The position numbers and the translations under genes were made by a program. The notes beneath the pieces are model-generated. The model was not told the DNA's origin. It worked only from the letters and a program-made list of their open reading frames with translations, and searched no databases. DNA of 64,000 nt from Pollenia angustigena. Lineage: Eukaryota; Arthropoda; Insecta; Diptera; Polleniidae. Shown piece after piece: positions 11,930 through 24,338 of the stretch. Position 1 is the first letter of the stretch, and each line of letters opens with the position of its first letter. The stretch lies in assembly GCA_930367215.1 (NCBI GenBank), contig OV884059.1:76541393-76605392 (forward strand), read 5' to 3'.

Positions 11930-12580
11930 CACGCGAAAATTGGAAACCTCATTAGCATGGAGCAATGGTAGCTACAGTGCTGATTTGCTGTTGTATACAA
12001 CAGCTTCAAATACAGGTCGCACTAATAGTGCATACTTGTGTACTTGTGGAGCAAAGTACATGTTAATGACTACTAGACCTGATATTCCACTGTTTAAAAG
12101 CTTTCGAGAAAGTTGGAAAAATATCGATCACACGAAAATTTAAAGCTACACAGAAAAGCTATCATGTCTAAATGTTTCAGAAATTAAAAAAACTGCTACA
12201 ATATTACCAATCTGAAGTGACTAAAGACATCGTTAAAGGTGACTACCGAGAACGAATATAGCTGCCAATAATATTTCTTGGCGGAGTTACCCAGAATAAA
12301 TTCAAAATTCGGTCTCCAGGTGCCATGCACCAAGCTCGATGGATGGCAAGAGCAATTTATTAATTAAAAATATTGTTACTTAGCTCTCAGCTTAAAATAT
12401 CAAAGCGGTATAAGGAGGCTTTGTTAGATGTCAGCTTTTTCATCGCGATAACATACGTCAAGCACGATTAATGAGACAGCTGAAAGAGCAGTTAAGCTAG
12501 TAAAGGATTTTCATGGCTTAATTACCGCTGAAGAGGAGCAAAATCAAATTTTACTACTTTGTGTACAAGAATAAAGACAG
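11930..12580 (+). pseudogene. relic of an unidentified coding element
   Basis: Three frames together look like a decayed protein. 11940-12143 is open for 67 codons. 12186-12370 reads with KGDYRERI, LPIIFLGG and PGAMHQARWMARAIY. 12460-12570 reads NETAERAVKLVKDF and AEEEQNQILLLCVQE. Stops lie at 12142 and near 12260, with frame changes between. The PGAMHxARWMAxAIY and NxTAERxVxL motifs resemble C-terminal motifs of a large uncharacterised protein family found in arthropods and cnidarians and often linked to transposons. I cannot name the family and do not assign a function. It could be a transposon protein or an old host pseudogene. Confidence 0.5.
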
Positions 12581-13429
12581 ACAAATGTATCATGACTGTA
12601 ACAAACAAACCTTAAAAATAAAATTTAATGAATTAAACTTAGATAATGAAATCTCAATCTTTTGGCACTATGCGCCCACGATATGGCTCAAAAGCAACAA
12701 ATAATATGAATAAGAATAATAATAATAAAATCTCAAACTTAAAATTTTGTATTTATTTGTTTGTCTTCTACCAGCACATGGGCAGGGTGGTTAGAAAACA
12801 CTGAATATAAGCAAATTTTAAATAAATAAATGTGTATGATACAAGTAAAATTAATAGACGGTTTAAAATTCCAAGCTTATTCTATGGTTTTCATAATGAC
12901 CATTATTTCAAACTTTGGCATCAAGTCGGCACAGTTAAATGTAATTTAATGTTCTTTATTTAAACTGGAATAGCATTCTAAATGAATATGACTTTTCTCA
13001 TTGCTGGAAACTTCTAAAATTGTACGTTCTAGCTTCAATATATTCAATGTATTAAGAACATCAATAAAAACTATTTTAGCTTCTTCGGATATGCAATTAT
13101 GCATTCAAATCCTGATTCATAAACAATATTTTAGGCTTACAAAAGGTTTATAAAACGGATTTGCCATGAAAATATGGTAACCTAATCTTTTAAATACCTA
13201 CAATATTTTTTATGAAAAAGGGGGTTAATGTTTAATTAAAACTAAGCAAATTTCGTTTTGTTTTAATGATTTTTCTAATCTTTTTTACTGATGGAATCTA
13301 GTTTGAAGCGATCCTTATATTGTTTGTCAACATGCTAATATGTATAAAAATCTTTTGTAAAAGCACGATATGAAAATGTTATTATATTGTGATGCATAAG
13401 AGTATATATGATATATACGTATATTTTAA
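12581..13429. other. no gene seen
   Basis: A/T-rich non-coding sequence, with nothing recognised on either strand. Confidence 0.5.
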
Positions 13430-15412
13430 CAAACTTAATTATAACAACTTAGAAAGCTATATTCGGCTTTACCGAATCTTTGAAACCCTCCACCGACAGT
13501 TCGAATGTTTTAGGAGTAATATCCATAGGATGTCTATTTATTATTTATTTATCTTTGTAAAATTGGCTGCGGCTAAGACATATATTAAATTATTGACCGA
13601 CAATCAGAAAGTTTTATTAGCTTGAGTAAAATATCATGATAAGTAACAGTTAAAGGCGAACTTAAATCATTTTCAGGAGGATTATTTATATTGGAGCCAT
13701 GTTAAGCTATGAACCAATCTTCCCAAAATTCTGCAGAGTGATTTCTGGTATTAAAAAACATAAATTCCAATAAAGCGGAGAAATTAGTTTTAGCGTTTGC
13801 AGTGAATTTCAGAAGGCTGCTAAAATGGATCTAAGGTTTATTTTGGATCGTCAATCACAAAATTGCATAAAATTTTTTCTGGCCATATGAAGCTAAGTTG
13901 GAAGAAAGTTTACCGTAATATCTTTATCTACTACGGTTTTAGGCGTATTTAATTATTTTACCAATGCGGGCTTTAAATGAGGCCTATAGTAAATTATGGA
14001 CCTATGATCGCGGAATTTATAAGTGTGATTTCTAGTAAAACTGTGAAGTATAAAATTGTATTCTGATAGCATTGTTTTGTACGGTTTTAGGCGTAATAAA
14101 CTGTTTTCCGGAAGAAGGGTTTATATGGGGCCTAAGGTAAATCAGGACCGATCTTCACGAAATTTCACAGTATCATTGCTGGTCCTATAAAACTGTGACG
14201 CACCAATTTCTATTATGATAGCATTGTTTATTACGGCTTTTGGCGTACTTAACTGTTTTCCGGGAGTACGGTATATATGGGGCCTAGGGTAAATTATGTA
14301 CCTATCTTCACGAAACTTAACAGTCTTATTTCTAGTTCTATGAAACCGTGATGCACCAAATTTTGTTATGATAGCATTATTATTTCCGGTTTTAGGCTTG
14401 CTTAACTGTTTTCCGGGAGTAGGGTTTATGTGGGGCCTAGGGTAAATTATCAACGGGTCTTCGCGAAATTTGACAGCGTGATTTCCAGTCGTATAAAACG
14501 AATTTTTGCAAAATCTTATATCATTCCGTGCATTGTTCCACTATTTATGTTAGTTTTTGTAACAAAATTATCAATTTTTTTAGGGGGTGGTTCCACATTT
14601 TGATTCATAACTCTTAGGTCGGTTTTGCTGGATTTCAATCGCAAACTGCTAAGGATAACCCTGCCTTTACACATGCAAGTAGTGGCATGCCACTGTTGTA
14701 TACATATTATCAAAGAAAATTTGTTCGAAATAGTCGAATCTCATGCCATTAACTTTTGTGATTACACATGCCACTGCGAGTTCATTTTCAAAATGTCGTA
14801 GAAGCGTCAACTTGAGTAAATTCGTTTACTTCTCAAATTAAAAAAAAAGTATCAGAAAGCAAAATAGAGTTACCGAGTTAATCATAATGGCACATTTTTG
14901 GGGAATTTTTTTCTTTTATTTATATTAGCATAATTTTAACGATATTAATGCTCTATTATTAACAAACTTGCTTTTATTTATGCGCGTTTTAAAAAAATTA
15001 ATCATAATAATTCTTTATTAAGGTAAAACTTCAATAACAATTTAACAACAATCCAGTAAATGTGAATTAAATTTTAAACAGGGTAACATTGCTTATCGTT
15101 TTGACATTTAGTGGCATGCAAGTGCCAAATTTCCACTCGCATGCAATTTTTGCTGCCACTGGAGCTGCCATTGCGAAAAATGTGAGTGTATAAGTAAAAA
15201 AGTGTGAGTGTATTGAGTTTTTCGAACTGGCAGTGGCATGTGTAAATGCTAGGTAACTACAAGCAATTTGACACCAAGTTGGTTTATTTATTTTGCGTTT
15301 TTCGAAAGAATTACTTTATGGGATCTGCGATGAATAATAAAAAAGTTTCACACGGAATGACAAACTTAGTATACCCTCTTCACAACTAATTGTGGTGCAG
15401 GGTATAAAAATA
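13430..15412 (+). mobile_element. TTCGGC stem-loop repeat family, copy B
   Basis: The start carries AGAAAGCTATATTCGGCTTTACCGAATC followed by ACCCTCCACCGACAG. The end at 15370-15412 is TATACCCTCTTCACAA ... TTGTGGTGCAGGGTATA, a terminal hairpin. The core (about 13925-14510) is a tandem array of a 153-bp unit described separately. Relatives lie at 16530-18910, 18919-19470 and, inverted, at 53520-54310. No transposase is present, so this is a non-autonomous repeat of unknown class. Confidence 0.6.
13925..14510 (+). repeat. tandem array, ~153-bp unit
   Basis: About four diverged units each carry CGGTTTTAGGCGTA, ACTGTTTTCCGGGAGTA, TATGGGGCCTAGGGTAAAT and TTCACGAAATTT in the same order. The period is 153 bp (51 codons), so the minus strand shows a 103-codon frame with a false internal protein repeat. 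The same units occur in the copies at 17450-18500 and 53640-54130. Confidence 0.85.
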
Positions 15413-15751
15413 GTACTTTTCAGGATTTTGGGTGTAGGTTTTGACTCGGGTATTTTTTCACTGATTCGACAGGATTAAATAACGACGTGATAAGGAAGAA
15501 ATTTACCATTTACTTGGGTTATGAAACTTGGACCCGGAAAGATTTATAATTCCCGAAAATGAATACTTTTCCAGAAAAAAAAATATATTTCGGTCATAAC
15601 TTTTTTGTATCTGATTTAAAAGAATTTTAGAAAATATATTTGACTAATTCCTGATCTTTTGGTATATAAGACGTATCCATGAGTCATATAACAGCCCTCA
15701 AATGTTAGTTTTTATAAAAATGTTGTGGTTTTTTGGCCTTTTTTTCTATGA
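15413..15751. other. no gene seen
   Basis: Non-coding; possibly the flank of the preceding repeat. Confidence 0.4.
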
Positions 15752-15784
15752 GAAACATCTCGGTATTAATAACCGAGATGTTTC
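15752..15784. repeat. perfect 13-bp hairpin
   Basis: GAAACATCTCGGT and ACCGAGATGTTTC are separated by seven bases. It abuts a member of a dispersed repeat (15785-15890). Confidence 0.9.
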
Positions 15785-15990
15785 AAGCTAATTTGGAAAC
15801 TTAAGATCTTTTCGTTTGATAAACAGAAACTTGTAATGTCTTTGTATGGGAAGTGCCACGTCCACTTCTCCAATCCCGCCTAATTCTCTACTCCCTCGAG
15901 TCTTAAAACAATTCAGTGGCAGCGCATAGCCGCAGATTTTTAGCCGAATTGGTTGTTACTCTGATTGGGAACCTCTGGAAAATTTTAAAT
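15785..15990 (+). repeat. dispersed repeat fragment
   Basis: GCTAATTTGGAAACTTAAGA and GTCTTTGTATGGGAAGTGCC match in order the internal units of the copy A repeat at 11270-11440. It is therefore a fragment of that family. Confidence 0.6.
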
Positions 15991-16252
15991 GTAAATACAA
16001 ATTTAAAAATATGTCTACTTATGTACATATTTTTTTTTTTAATATTTATACCCTAAAACAGCATAACAACTTAAAAAAAAATACAAAATCGCATATCACA
16101 AACATGATTTCACAGTGTGTTGTAGTATTTATTTTACTAAATTCATTACATGGTGACTGCGGTTTTTTTCAATGTTGTTAATTTTTACGATTTCTACTCT
16201 TCACCTTCAAAACTTCATGCAAAAAATTTAAGTTTTTTCAGGCGAATGTAAC

Positions 16253-16491
16253 TAGGGATTCCAATACCGTTACCGTCGGTATTTTCGGTATTATCGGTTT
16301 TTTCGGTATTATTTATGGAATAAAAATATCTAAATACAAAGCACCAAGAATTAAACAATTTTCCAATTATAAAGGGTGGTTAGATTTTAAAAACCGAAAT
16401 ACGTACGCTATTTTAAAGCCGTATTTCGGTACTCGATTTTTGTCGGTTTACCGGTATTTAGGTATCGGCAACACCAGTATTTGAATCCCTA
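16253..16491. mobile_element. hAT-type MITE, 239 bp
   Basis: The ends TAGGGATTCCAATACCG and CAGTATTTGAATCCCTA are inverted copies. The flanks are AATGTAAC (16245-16252) and TATGTAAC (16492-16499), a 7-of-8 match, which is the hAT target-duplication length. The interior is rich in GGTATT repeats and has no coding capacity. Confidence 0.75.
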
Positions 16492-16529
16492 TATGTAACA
16501 TTTATGGTATTTTTTATATTTACAATTTT

Positions 16530-18910
16530 ATACAAAACAGATAAGAGTGTTACATGCGGATTTGCCGAGTCTTTATTGATCTCTACCGAGAGTTCCAATA
16601 TTTTATATGGGATCTATATAAAGGGTGGCCAACTAAAATGCACCATGTTAATTGTTTATAATACAAAAAGTTTCGGTGTCATACCTCTATGTTTTAATGA
16701 CTCTGAGGCATAATTGAGGTTTAACGTCGTTAATGTGCCGAATTATCTCATCCTTTAGCGATTGAATTGTTTTTGGCTTATTGACGTAAACTTTTTATAT
16801 TAAATCATCCCAAAGAATGAAGCCCAACGGTGTCAAATTACATGAAAGTGACAGACAATTTACATCTCCACGACGTGAGATAACATGACCATTGAGTTTC
16901 TAGCGCAAAAGAGCCATTGTTTCATTTGCTGTCTGCCAAGTGACATCATTCTGTTGGAACTTCATATCGTTCAGCTCCCCATCTTAAATTTCTGGCCACA
17001 AAAAGTCCGTTATCATCTCGCGATAGTAAGCACGATTCACGGTAACTGCTTGGCCAATCTCATTTTATCACTATCGTGAACAACAGCAATGTTTTCCGCA
17101 TAACGAACTGGGAGAGCATACACAGGTGTTTTCATATCTCATACATACCCTGTTTGCTGAAATTTGCGCACAATTCTGATGATTGTGGATACATTTGGTC
17201 GATTATACTGACAAATTAAACCACGAAGTGCACGAAATGCATTTTGATTTTAACGTCCATTTTCGTAAAAGGCTTCAAAAATCTTAACGCGCTGCTAAAT
17301 TTTGAACATTTCCATGGTTAAATTTGTCAAACACTGAAGCAAAGAAATTTCAAATGAAATTGGACAAAAACTTGACATTAAGGTGACTCACAATTAACAT
17401 CTTGCATTATGGTTGGACCACCCTATATTATATGTCAATCTTCAATCCTCACAGCGGTATAAGTCGTATTTAATAAAATATCATGATTTGCACAAATAAA
17501 ATCTGGGAATTTATTTCTAATGGAGAGTAACAATAATTATATAAATAAATGGAAAATATTGAAGAAATAAGACTATTAAAGTATGAAAGCTTTATAAATT
17601 GTAATTTGACTTAGAATACACTTTCGAATTGATATTAAAATGTATGTCATGATTTGTTTCAAAAACATTATTTGGCGTATTAAAGTGATTTTCAAAAGGG
17701 AATTTCATATTGGACCTATTGTAAATTATGGATTGTTCCTCATGAAATTTTGAAGAATGGGTTCTAGTATTTAAAACAAACCTAAATCATTCCAAATTTC
17801 AATACAGTAAAACAATTGTTTTTTTAATTCAATGCTTCTTGAATAGATTTTCGGGAGTCCGCATAATATGGATCCAATAGTAAATTAAGGGCCGATTATC
17901 ACAAAATTACATGGTGTCATTTCTAGCCATATAAAAATTGTACCAGAATATTTAGATTTGTTACGGTTTTAGTCGTATTAAAATGATTTTCCAGATTGGA
18001 CTTAATATGGGGCCAATGGTAAACTATGGATTGATCGTCACGAAATTTAGCATTAAGCTATGAAAAACTTAACTTTACTTCAATATCATTATTCGATACG
18101 ATTGTAAACGTACTAAAGTGTTCTCCGAGAGTGGGCTTAATATGAGACCTATGGTAAATTATGGATCGATTTTTACGTAACCTATCGGAGTGGTTTCTAG
18201 TCCTACAAAGCTAAGACAAACTATATTTTTCTCCAATATCGTTATATGTTAAGGCTTTGGGTGCACTAAAGTGTTTTCGGAGAGTGGGTCTATATGGGGA
18301 ATATCCTGATTTATAGACCGATCATCATGAAATTAAACAGGGTAGTTGCTTATCGTATAAAAATGTGACAAGCAGAATTTCACTAAAATATCATGCTTTG
18401 TTACGATTTTAGGCATACTTAAGTGTTTTGCGAGAGTGGGTTTTATATGAGACATATGATAAATTATGAACCGGTCTTCACACAATTAAGAATTTTTGCA
18501 AAATTTAATGGCATTTAGTCCCAAATTCATGTTAGTTTTCATAGAAAAAATTACAAATTCATAACTCCCTTCCTACTTATCCGATTATGCTGGATTTCAG
18601 TCCCAAAATGCTTGGAAGAACTAGAAAGAATTAGACGCCAATATTGTTGTTGTTGAGTGTTTCGAAAGTGATCGTGTTTAAGACAGACAGACGCATATGG
18701 CTTAATCGATTTAGATTTAATCAAGGACCCAGCTAATACATACATTATTGGACCTTTAACAAGGAATAAATAACTTAGTATACTCTCTTCAATACTATTG
18801 GTGGAGCGTTTAATAATGTACACAGACTTGGGACATTTAATACGTAGACTTATCAAAAACGGACTTAAAAGGGCTAAATTGAAAAAAGTACGGTTTCAGA
18901 ACATTTTCAT
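16530..18910 (+). mobile_element. TTCGGC stem-loop repeat family, copy C
   Basis: This copy opens near 16543 with GTGTTACATGCGGATTTGCC and CTCTACCGAGAG, is interrupted by the mariner at 16621-17425, and resumes with the same tandem ~150-bp units as copy B (GGTTTTAGTCGTATT, TATGGGGCCAATGG and so on). It ends near 18770-18800 with TAGTATACTCTCTTCAA. Frames inside are not genes. Confidence 0.55.
16621..17425 (-). pseudogene. DD41D (rosa-like) mariner relic
   Basis: An 805-bp Tc1/mariner element. The ends share about 34 bp (AGGGTGGCCAACTAAAATGC on the left, its counterpart on the right) with TA at 16619-16620 and 17426-17427. The minus strand encodes a broken transposase: QRVKIFEAFYENGR near the start and, later, FQQNDVTWQTAN, SRRGDVN and CNLTPLGFILW. 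Compared with the copy at 37705-38587, the second catalytic Asp is Asn, the third is Gly, and several stops are present. The middle is shortened relative to a full ~1.3-kb element. The transposase is dead. Confidence 0.8.
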
Positions 18911-18918
18911 TTCAACAA

Positions 18919-19470
18919 GTAAGAATGCTTTATTCGACTGTGCCAAATCTTTGATACCCTCAACTGACAGTTAGAATATTTCAGGAGTGGGCTCTATAAA
19001 GGATCCATTAATTTGCAACCAATCTTTATAAAAACGGACGACAGTATAGGCTTACCGATCTTCACGAAATTGTATGGTATGATTTATAGTCATAAAGAAC
19101 GAATTTGTGCAAAAGCTTAATCAATCCGTTTATTATGCCACCAGTCTTTGTAACAAAGTAATACATTTTTTACGGTGGTGGTTTCACATTTGGACTCATT
19201 ACTCTTTTTCTACTTAAGCCGATTTTGCTGGATTTCAATCCCAAACGGCTGAGGAGAAGTAGAACAAATTTGACACTTATATTGTTCTTTTCTCTTGAGT
19301 TGTTCGAAAGTGAGCGTATTTTTAACAGTCTTAGAATTACTCAAGGAGCCAGAATATATATACTTTATGGGGCCTAAGAGCTTAGGACAAAAAAAGATGA
19401 ATAATAAAAATGTTTTACTCGGAATGACAAACTTTGTTTATCGTCATTCACCAATAGTAGTGATGGGGGT
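18919..19470 (+). mobile_element. TTCGGC stem-loop repeat, short copy
   Basis: Starts ACAAGTAAGAATGC, TTATTCGACTGTGCCAAATC and ACCCTCAACTGACAG. Ends near 19435-19470 with TTATCGTCATTCACCAA ... GTGATGGGGGTATAA. It resembles copy B without the tandem array. Confidence 0.55.
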
Positions 19471-21252
19471 ATAACAATTTAAATAAAAGGCTCTATTAAA
19501 AAAACTTAAAAATGGGCTTAATCTAACCCGAATAAATATCGGGTATACACGTTTTAAAGACGTTCAGTCTTACAACTTTTTTATTTATTCTTGATACAAT
19601 TTCAAAACATTATTTTTAAAAGAGTCCAAAAGCAGCATCAATTTATTTGAAATAAAACAAAAGTATACAATACCACTTCAGAGTCACAACGGAAACGCTC
19701 TATATGTGCAATACTATTTAATATGTTTTAATTTTTCTCTCTGAACATGAACGGAAAACTCAAATTTTTGTGTAGGAGATTAAAATTTTTATTTGTATAC
19801 CCAAACATGTTTAAGATTTTTCTCAACTTTGTTTAACTGTGTTTGATTTAATAACACTTTTTTTTAAAAACAAAAAGTTACATTTTTTTGTAACCCATTA
19901 ATATTAACATATAAATTGATATTTGTAAATTACGATTTTCAACTTAATGCCGTTTTTTGCTGCAGTTGCTTGTTTCAGTTTTTTTTTTTTTGTTAAGCAG
20001 CATACTATTCTGCAAAATATGTTAATGAATTTTTAATACCATGTGTCTGAATATCTTTCACAAAAAAATTAATATAAAACCAGCACCACATGGACCAAAA
20101 ATATAAAAAAATATACAGAAAAAAACTCAAATAAACCCCAACTACAAACTCTAGGCTCTTGTCCACAATTTATTAAATTAAAATTTTAATTTTTGTTTAT
20201 GGTATTTATGTTTTCGTTAAATATATTCCATTTTTTAATCCACTTTATTAATAATGCACTCTTTAATCAAATTTATTATGTGTATAAATTTAAAATATTT
20301 TATTAAAAAAAATTTAAAAAATGTTTTTGCTAAAATTGAATTATTTTCCTTTTGTTTTAAAACAAAATTTAAATCATAAAGCCGAACATCATCATGCATG
20401 ATGTACAACCGTATCATAAAAATATGTTTAATTAAATTAAATAAAATATTTTTAAATTAAATTTAAAACTAAATGTAGGCAATTAAAATCCATACAGAAA
20501 ATATACTCTGACTTCCGTTTCCGTTTAGGTTGAATTGAAAAAAAAAAAAACAAAAAAAGAAATTGTTGTTTATAGAAAAAGAGCATAATTTTTTTTAACA
20601 TCATGTAATCCAAAATACCACAACAAAAAAAAAAAAAAAAATAGTAAAACTATTTAAGTGATATTTAATAATTATTTTTAGTTTAAATAAATATTATTTA
20701 TTTATAGTAATTTAATAGTAATAAAATGAAAAAATTTTAGATAGGAAAAAAAACAAGAGATAAATTTAAAAAAATGTAGTTTTAAATTAAAAAAATATAA
20801 AAATAATTCATTATTTACCTGATATTTTTGGAAGATTGCGAGAATCGAAATAGTTCCTTTGAACCATAATTTATTATGGGCTTTGGTAAATCTGAGCTTT
20901 ATTTTAGACTTAAACTGAGCAAAGCTATGTTTTAAACTTGAATGTTAATCTTTGATACAAAAAAAATCATCGTTCCTCAAATATAAGAAAATTATTTACT
21001 TAACCTATTAAATATTTGACGTCCTACACGTAACCATTAGTTTTATTAAAAAATTATTTGCTTTTGCAAAACTTTTGATTAAATCAAACATCATTTAACA
21101 GTTTACAAATTACATTATACAATTATCTTCTTACAAATGAAGTTTAGCAAATCAATAAGAATTGTTAAAAATAATGCTAAAGATTGATCAATTTTGATTG
21201 ATCACGCTTTTTTTATTTTTTTCATCCAATATTTGTAAGGTCTGAACATACC
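19471..21252. other. no gene seen
   Basis: Very A/T-rich, with several poly(A) and poly(T) runs (for example 20538-20560 and 20620-20641). No coding, RNA gene or repeat border recognised. Confidence 0.5.
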
Positions 21253-21255
21253 TTA

Positions 21256-21398
21256 AGTCTGGGTTCACACTTTGAAAGCTTTTTTTCGGAAAGTCGAAGT
21301 TTATTGGTGAGAGGGGAAGAGAACATGCTGTTACTCGCTCCCTTTTCATCAATAAACTATGACTTTCTGAAAGAAAACTTTCATAGTGTAAACCTACC
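21256..21398. mobile_element. TTA-flanked MITE, 143 bp
   Basis: A near-complete foldback. The left end contains GGGTTCACACTTTGAAAG and the right end its imperfect complement (CTTTCATAGTGTAAACC). TTA flanks both sides (21253-21255 and 21399-21401), as in PIF/Harbinger MITEs. Confidence 0.65.
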
Positions 21399-21495
21399 TT
21401 AACCCTAATATCTTTGTGTAAATTTTGTGTACTTTCGAAGAAAAAAATCTTTAAAGCTAGTTGGCATACTAATAAAGCCTATTTGATTTTTCCAG

Positions 21496-21780
21496 TATAG
21501 TCTGGCAAATCACAATGCAAAGACTTACACCGGAAAAACGATTGCAAATCATTAGATTTGTATTTCATAATTTGCGCTCTGTTCGCAAAACTTATAGAGC
21601 ACTTCGTTAAATTAACGATGCGCATTATCTTGCATCTGAGCAGCTTATACGACATACTACGGATATTAAATAAAAACAAACTCTTGTCAATGCTGAAAAA
21701 CCTGCGATTATTCATTTAGAAGCCAAAAGTCGAGGCTGCCAGCAAAAAACCCCAAAAGCAATATTGCCCAAAACAATTTA
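21496..21780 (+). pseudogene. DD41D-like transposase N-terminus relic
   Basis: Reading from the ATG at about 21514 gives MQRLTPEKRLQIIRF and then NLRSVRKTYRALR. This aligns closely with the N-terminus of the mariner at 37705-38587 (MNRLTNEQRLQIIEF, then NACSVKKVHRALL), which is the helix-turn-helix DNA-binding region. TAA codons follow at the end of RALR and about 20 codons later. Sequence beyond 21720 is weakly similar at best, and no terminal repeats are visible, so this is a 5' fragment. Confidence 0.65.
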
Positions 21781-22045
21781 TGAAAAAGCGCGCAAAAATA
21801 TTCCATACAAATTTCTGTGATTTTTTAAAAGAAATATAACCCTTGTTTTTTGAGCTATTTTTCGAAAGTTTTTGGTAATACATAATTCACTTTTGACATA
21901 GTTGGAAATCATTTTTGGGCATTTTTTCAGATTCTTATTTTAACAAATTCTTCAATGAGATAGTAAAAAATAACGGTCTTAAGATCTAGTTAAACAACTT
22001 TTGCTTATCATAAAAATTCTGAGTTTGAAAATCCCGAATCGATAA
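21781..22045. other. no gene seen
   Basis: Non-coding. It may include the decayed middle of the transposase fragment upstream. Confidence 0.35.
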
Positions 22046-22366
22046 CAATCTCTGCAAAAATATTCCCCTCTAAGGTCCCTGGACTACTTGATCCATTTTG
22101 GATAAAAAAGACTACCTATAACATGGTTCAATGTAATGTAATCATGGACCCTGTCATTGTTAAAAATAGTTTGCAGTTAAACGATATGTTTTCGTTTTTA
22201 AACGACATGTCTTCGTTTTTAAACGATTTCAAAACTAATCCCCTGGAGTATACCATGGAGTGGATTCAAAACTAATCCACTGGGTTACCTTTGGACTATT
22301 CCTACTCCCTTATTAGCTATATTTTACATGCGTGTAAGGACTAGTCGTATTGTTTGCAGCGATATA
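22046..22366 (-). mobile_element. MITE family with TGCAAATAATA ends, copy 1
   Basis: An inverted relative of 26717-27073. It starts CTCTGCAAAAATATTCC and ends GTATTGTTTGCAGCGATAT, and in between shares segments such as CTGGACTACTTGATCCATTT, GGACCCTGTCATTGTTAAAA and CATGCGTGTAAGGACTAGTC with that copy in reverse orientation. Confidence 0.7.
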
Positions 22367-23032
22367 ACCAACACCGGCTTGGCGTGCTGATGATTTTGAA
22401 TTCGTAATTTTAAATTCAAGGGCATATGAACCCAACCCAAATAACTACACATGTATGTATATTTAAAACTTCTTTTTAAGAATTAGTAACTGCTATTTTT
22501 ACTTAATGCGAAAGAACGCTTTCTTTCACACAACTGCTTTTAAAACAAAAGCAAATCTTAAATTTTTGTTGTTGTTTCATCGTGAAGCTGGCAGTAAATA
22601 TTTTTGGGTTTTTTTTCTCCATTTTTTTTTTTTTTAATAAAATTTCCGTTTTTTATTTTTTGAGACATTTTTGTTAAGGTTGGACGAATTTTCAAACATT
22701 CTCGAACATTCTATGAAATATTGACAAAATAAAACCGGGTATGCTTAAAAAAGTTGTGCAGAATTTGACCGACAGGATGGCGTTCATAAGGTAAAGGCTC
22801 GAAGCCCATGTTATTTTTGTACATTAAATGACATAAAATTTCTTAGCTTATAAAGCCAAAAAAAAAGTTTATAACAAAATTAATAAAAGTCTTAATCATA
22901 AAACAAACGATTGAACACAAGAAATGCAGCATACATAAAAATTATCGCAAATTCATTTGACATTTAAGAAATTAAAAAGTGTCAAAAATGGGGACTCTTT
23001 AAGCCCTTCGCATTGAAATAAACTGAAAATAT
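22367..23032. other. no gene seen
   Basis: A/T-rich non-coding sequence. The segment at 22740-22810 is slightly more G+C rich without a recognised feature. Confidence 0.45.
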
Positions 23033-23160
23033 CAGCCCAATTATGAATACAAATTACCCGAGAGTTTTTCCCTTTTCCCATTTTTACAATTGAATTTACA
23101 TAGGAAAAATGGGGAAAAGGGAGAAAACTCTCGGGTAATATGTATTCATAATTCGGCTGT
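23033..23160. mobile_element. foldback MITE, ~52-bp arms
   Basis: The left arm starts CAGCCCAATTATGAATAC and the right arm ends GTATTCATAATTCGGCTG. Arms match over about 52 bp, including ATTACCCGAGAGTTTT, with a few mismatches and an ~18-bp loop. No clear target duplication. Confidence 0.75.
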
Positions 23161-23650
23161 TTTATCATTAATCGAAATTTAATAATGTTAAAAATTTTAT
23201 TAAAGAAATTAATTGGTTATTATTAAAATTATATTTTTCATTGTATTCAATTCAAAAGTCATAAGCGATTTTTTTATCCCCACAATAAAACATTAATTGC
23301 AAATAATAAGGAAAAGCGTAAAAAAAGCCTAAAATTAAATGAAATATAATTATTAATACAACGCGAAAAAGCTGAAAAAGAAAAAATAATAAAACAAATA
23401 AACTAATAATTAATAATTTATGTTAAGTTAATTGGATTTACTAGTAGTAATAACAACTTAAACTTAATTAGGCAATTAGCAGAAAACAATCAGTAAATTG
23501 CTAAAATTTATCATTTTTGTAGGAATTAATATTTTTTTTTTTAACAGACACATAAACTATTAGGTTTACTGCGATTCCAATAAAAATTATTCAACTATTC
23601 AAACCGTTATTAAATTTGAATACCAGAAACATAAAATGCAACTTATCTAA
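23161..23650. other. no gene seen
   Basis: Very A/T-rich non-coding sequence. Confidence 0.5.
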
Positions 23651-23651
23651 G

Positions 23652-23740
23652 GTGCCCAGATAGGCTAGCTGGTAGTGAGCTAGTCTATCAGTGCGGGTTG
23701 CGGGTTGCTTGTTCGATTCCCGCCAGAGACACTGGTCTCC
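23652..23740 (+). repeat. tRNA-derived SINE-like copy 1
   Basis: TAGGCTAGCTGGTAGTGAGC followed by GTTCGATTCCCGCCAGAGAC. GTTCGATTC fits the RNA polymerase III B-box (GWTCRANNC), and the first part occupies the A-box position. The block recurs at 26085-26155 with the same opening and ending, so it is a dispersed tRNA-related repeat. It does not fold as a clean tRNA, so I do not call a functional gene. Confidence 0.6.
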
Positions 23741-24338
23741 TACAGATAAGCATAGAACTTCGAGGGATTAGCTTAGCGGGGAAAAAGTCTTCCTGTTTGC
23801 TTAAGTTGTTAAAAAGCTTTCGTTTGCAACAAAACAGTTTTATGTCCGTCCAAATCAATTAAAAATCTTCGCAAACAAACGACTCTTAACTGGTAGGCTC
23901 GTGATATGTTATTAAATGGCTTTACCCCTTTTAAGGCCTGCTGCAGTTTGTTTACAAGCTTAAGGACTTTCAGTTAATCTAATTGCCATAACAATGATCT
24001 CAAATCCTTGTTTTAGGCTTTTGTTACGATCCGAAAAGCCTATATTGCTATCTCTCTCATTGCCAAAAATCATGCTTATCCATAAGTACCGAAATCGTAC
24101 AGTCTATGGTATTCAGTTTTACTCTAGAACGCAAGCCCCCTGGATTTTCGATATGATCCTTTTATACACATTCCTTGAAATTCAATGAAATTAACATGAT
24201 CTGTATTAAATCCTGAATTCGTGTTTTCTTTTAGATAAAACTTGAAGTTTTTGAACTTAACATTTACTAATTCAGAAGTCAGTATTGTGTTTTTATGACG
24301 TATAAAATATTATCACAAGGGTTTTAAAAACAATATAA
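23741..24338. other. no gene seen
   Basis: Includes a possible SINE body to about 23820 (GATTAGCTTAGCGGGG). Otherwise featureless. Confidence 0.35.

Noticed and set aside
14142..14453. Minus-strand protein with an internal 51-residue repeat
   Set aside because: The repeat is explained by the 153-bp DNA tandem unit; 153 is divisible by three, so a frame survives by chance.
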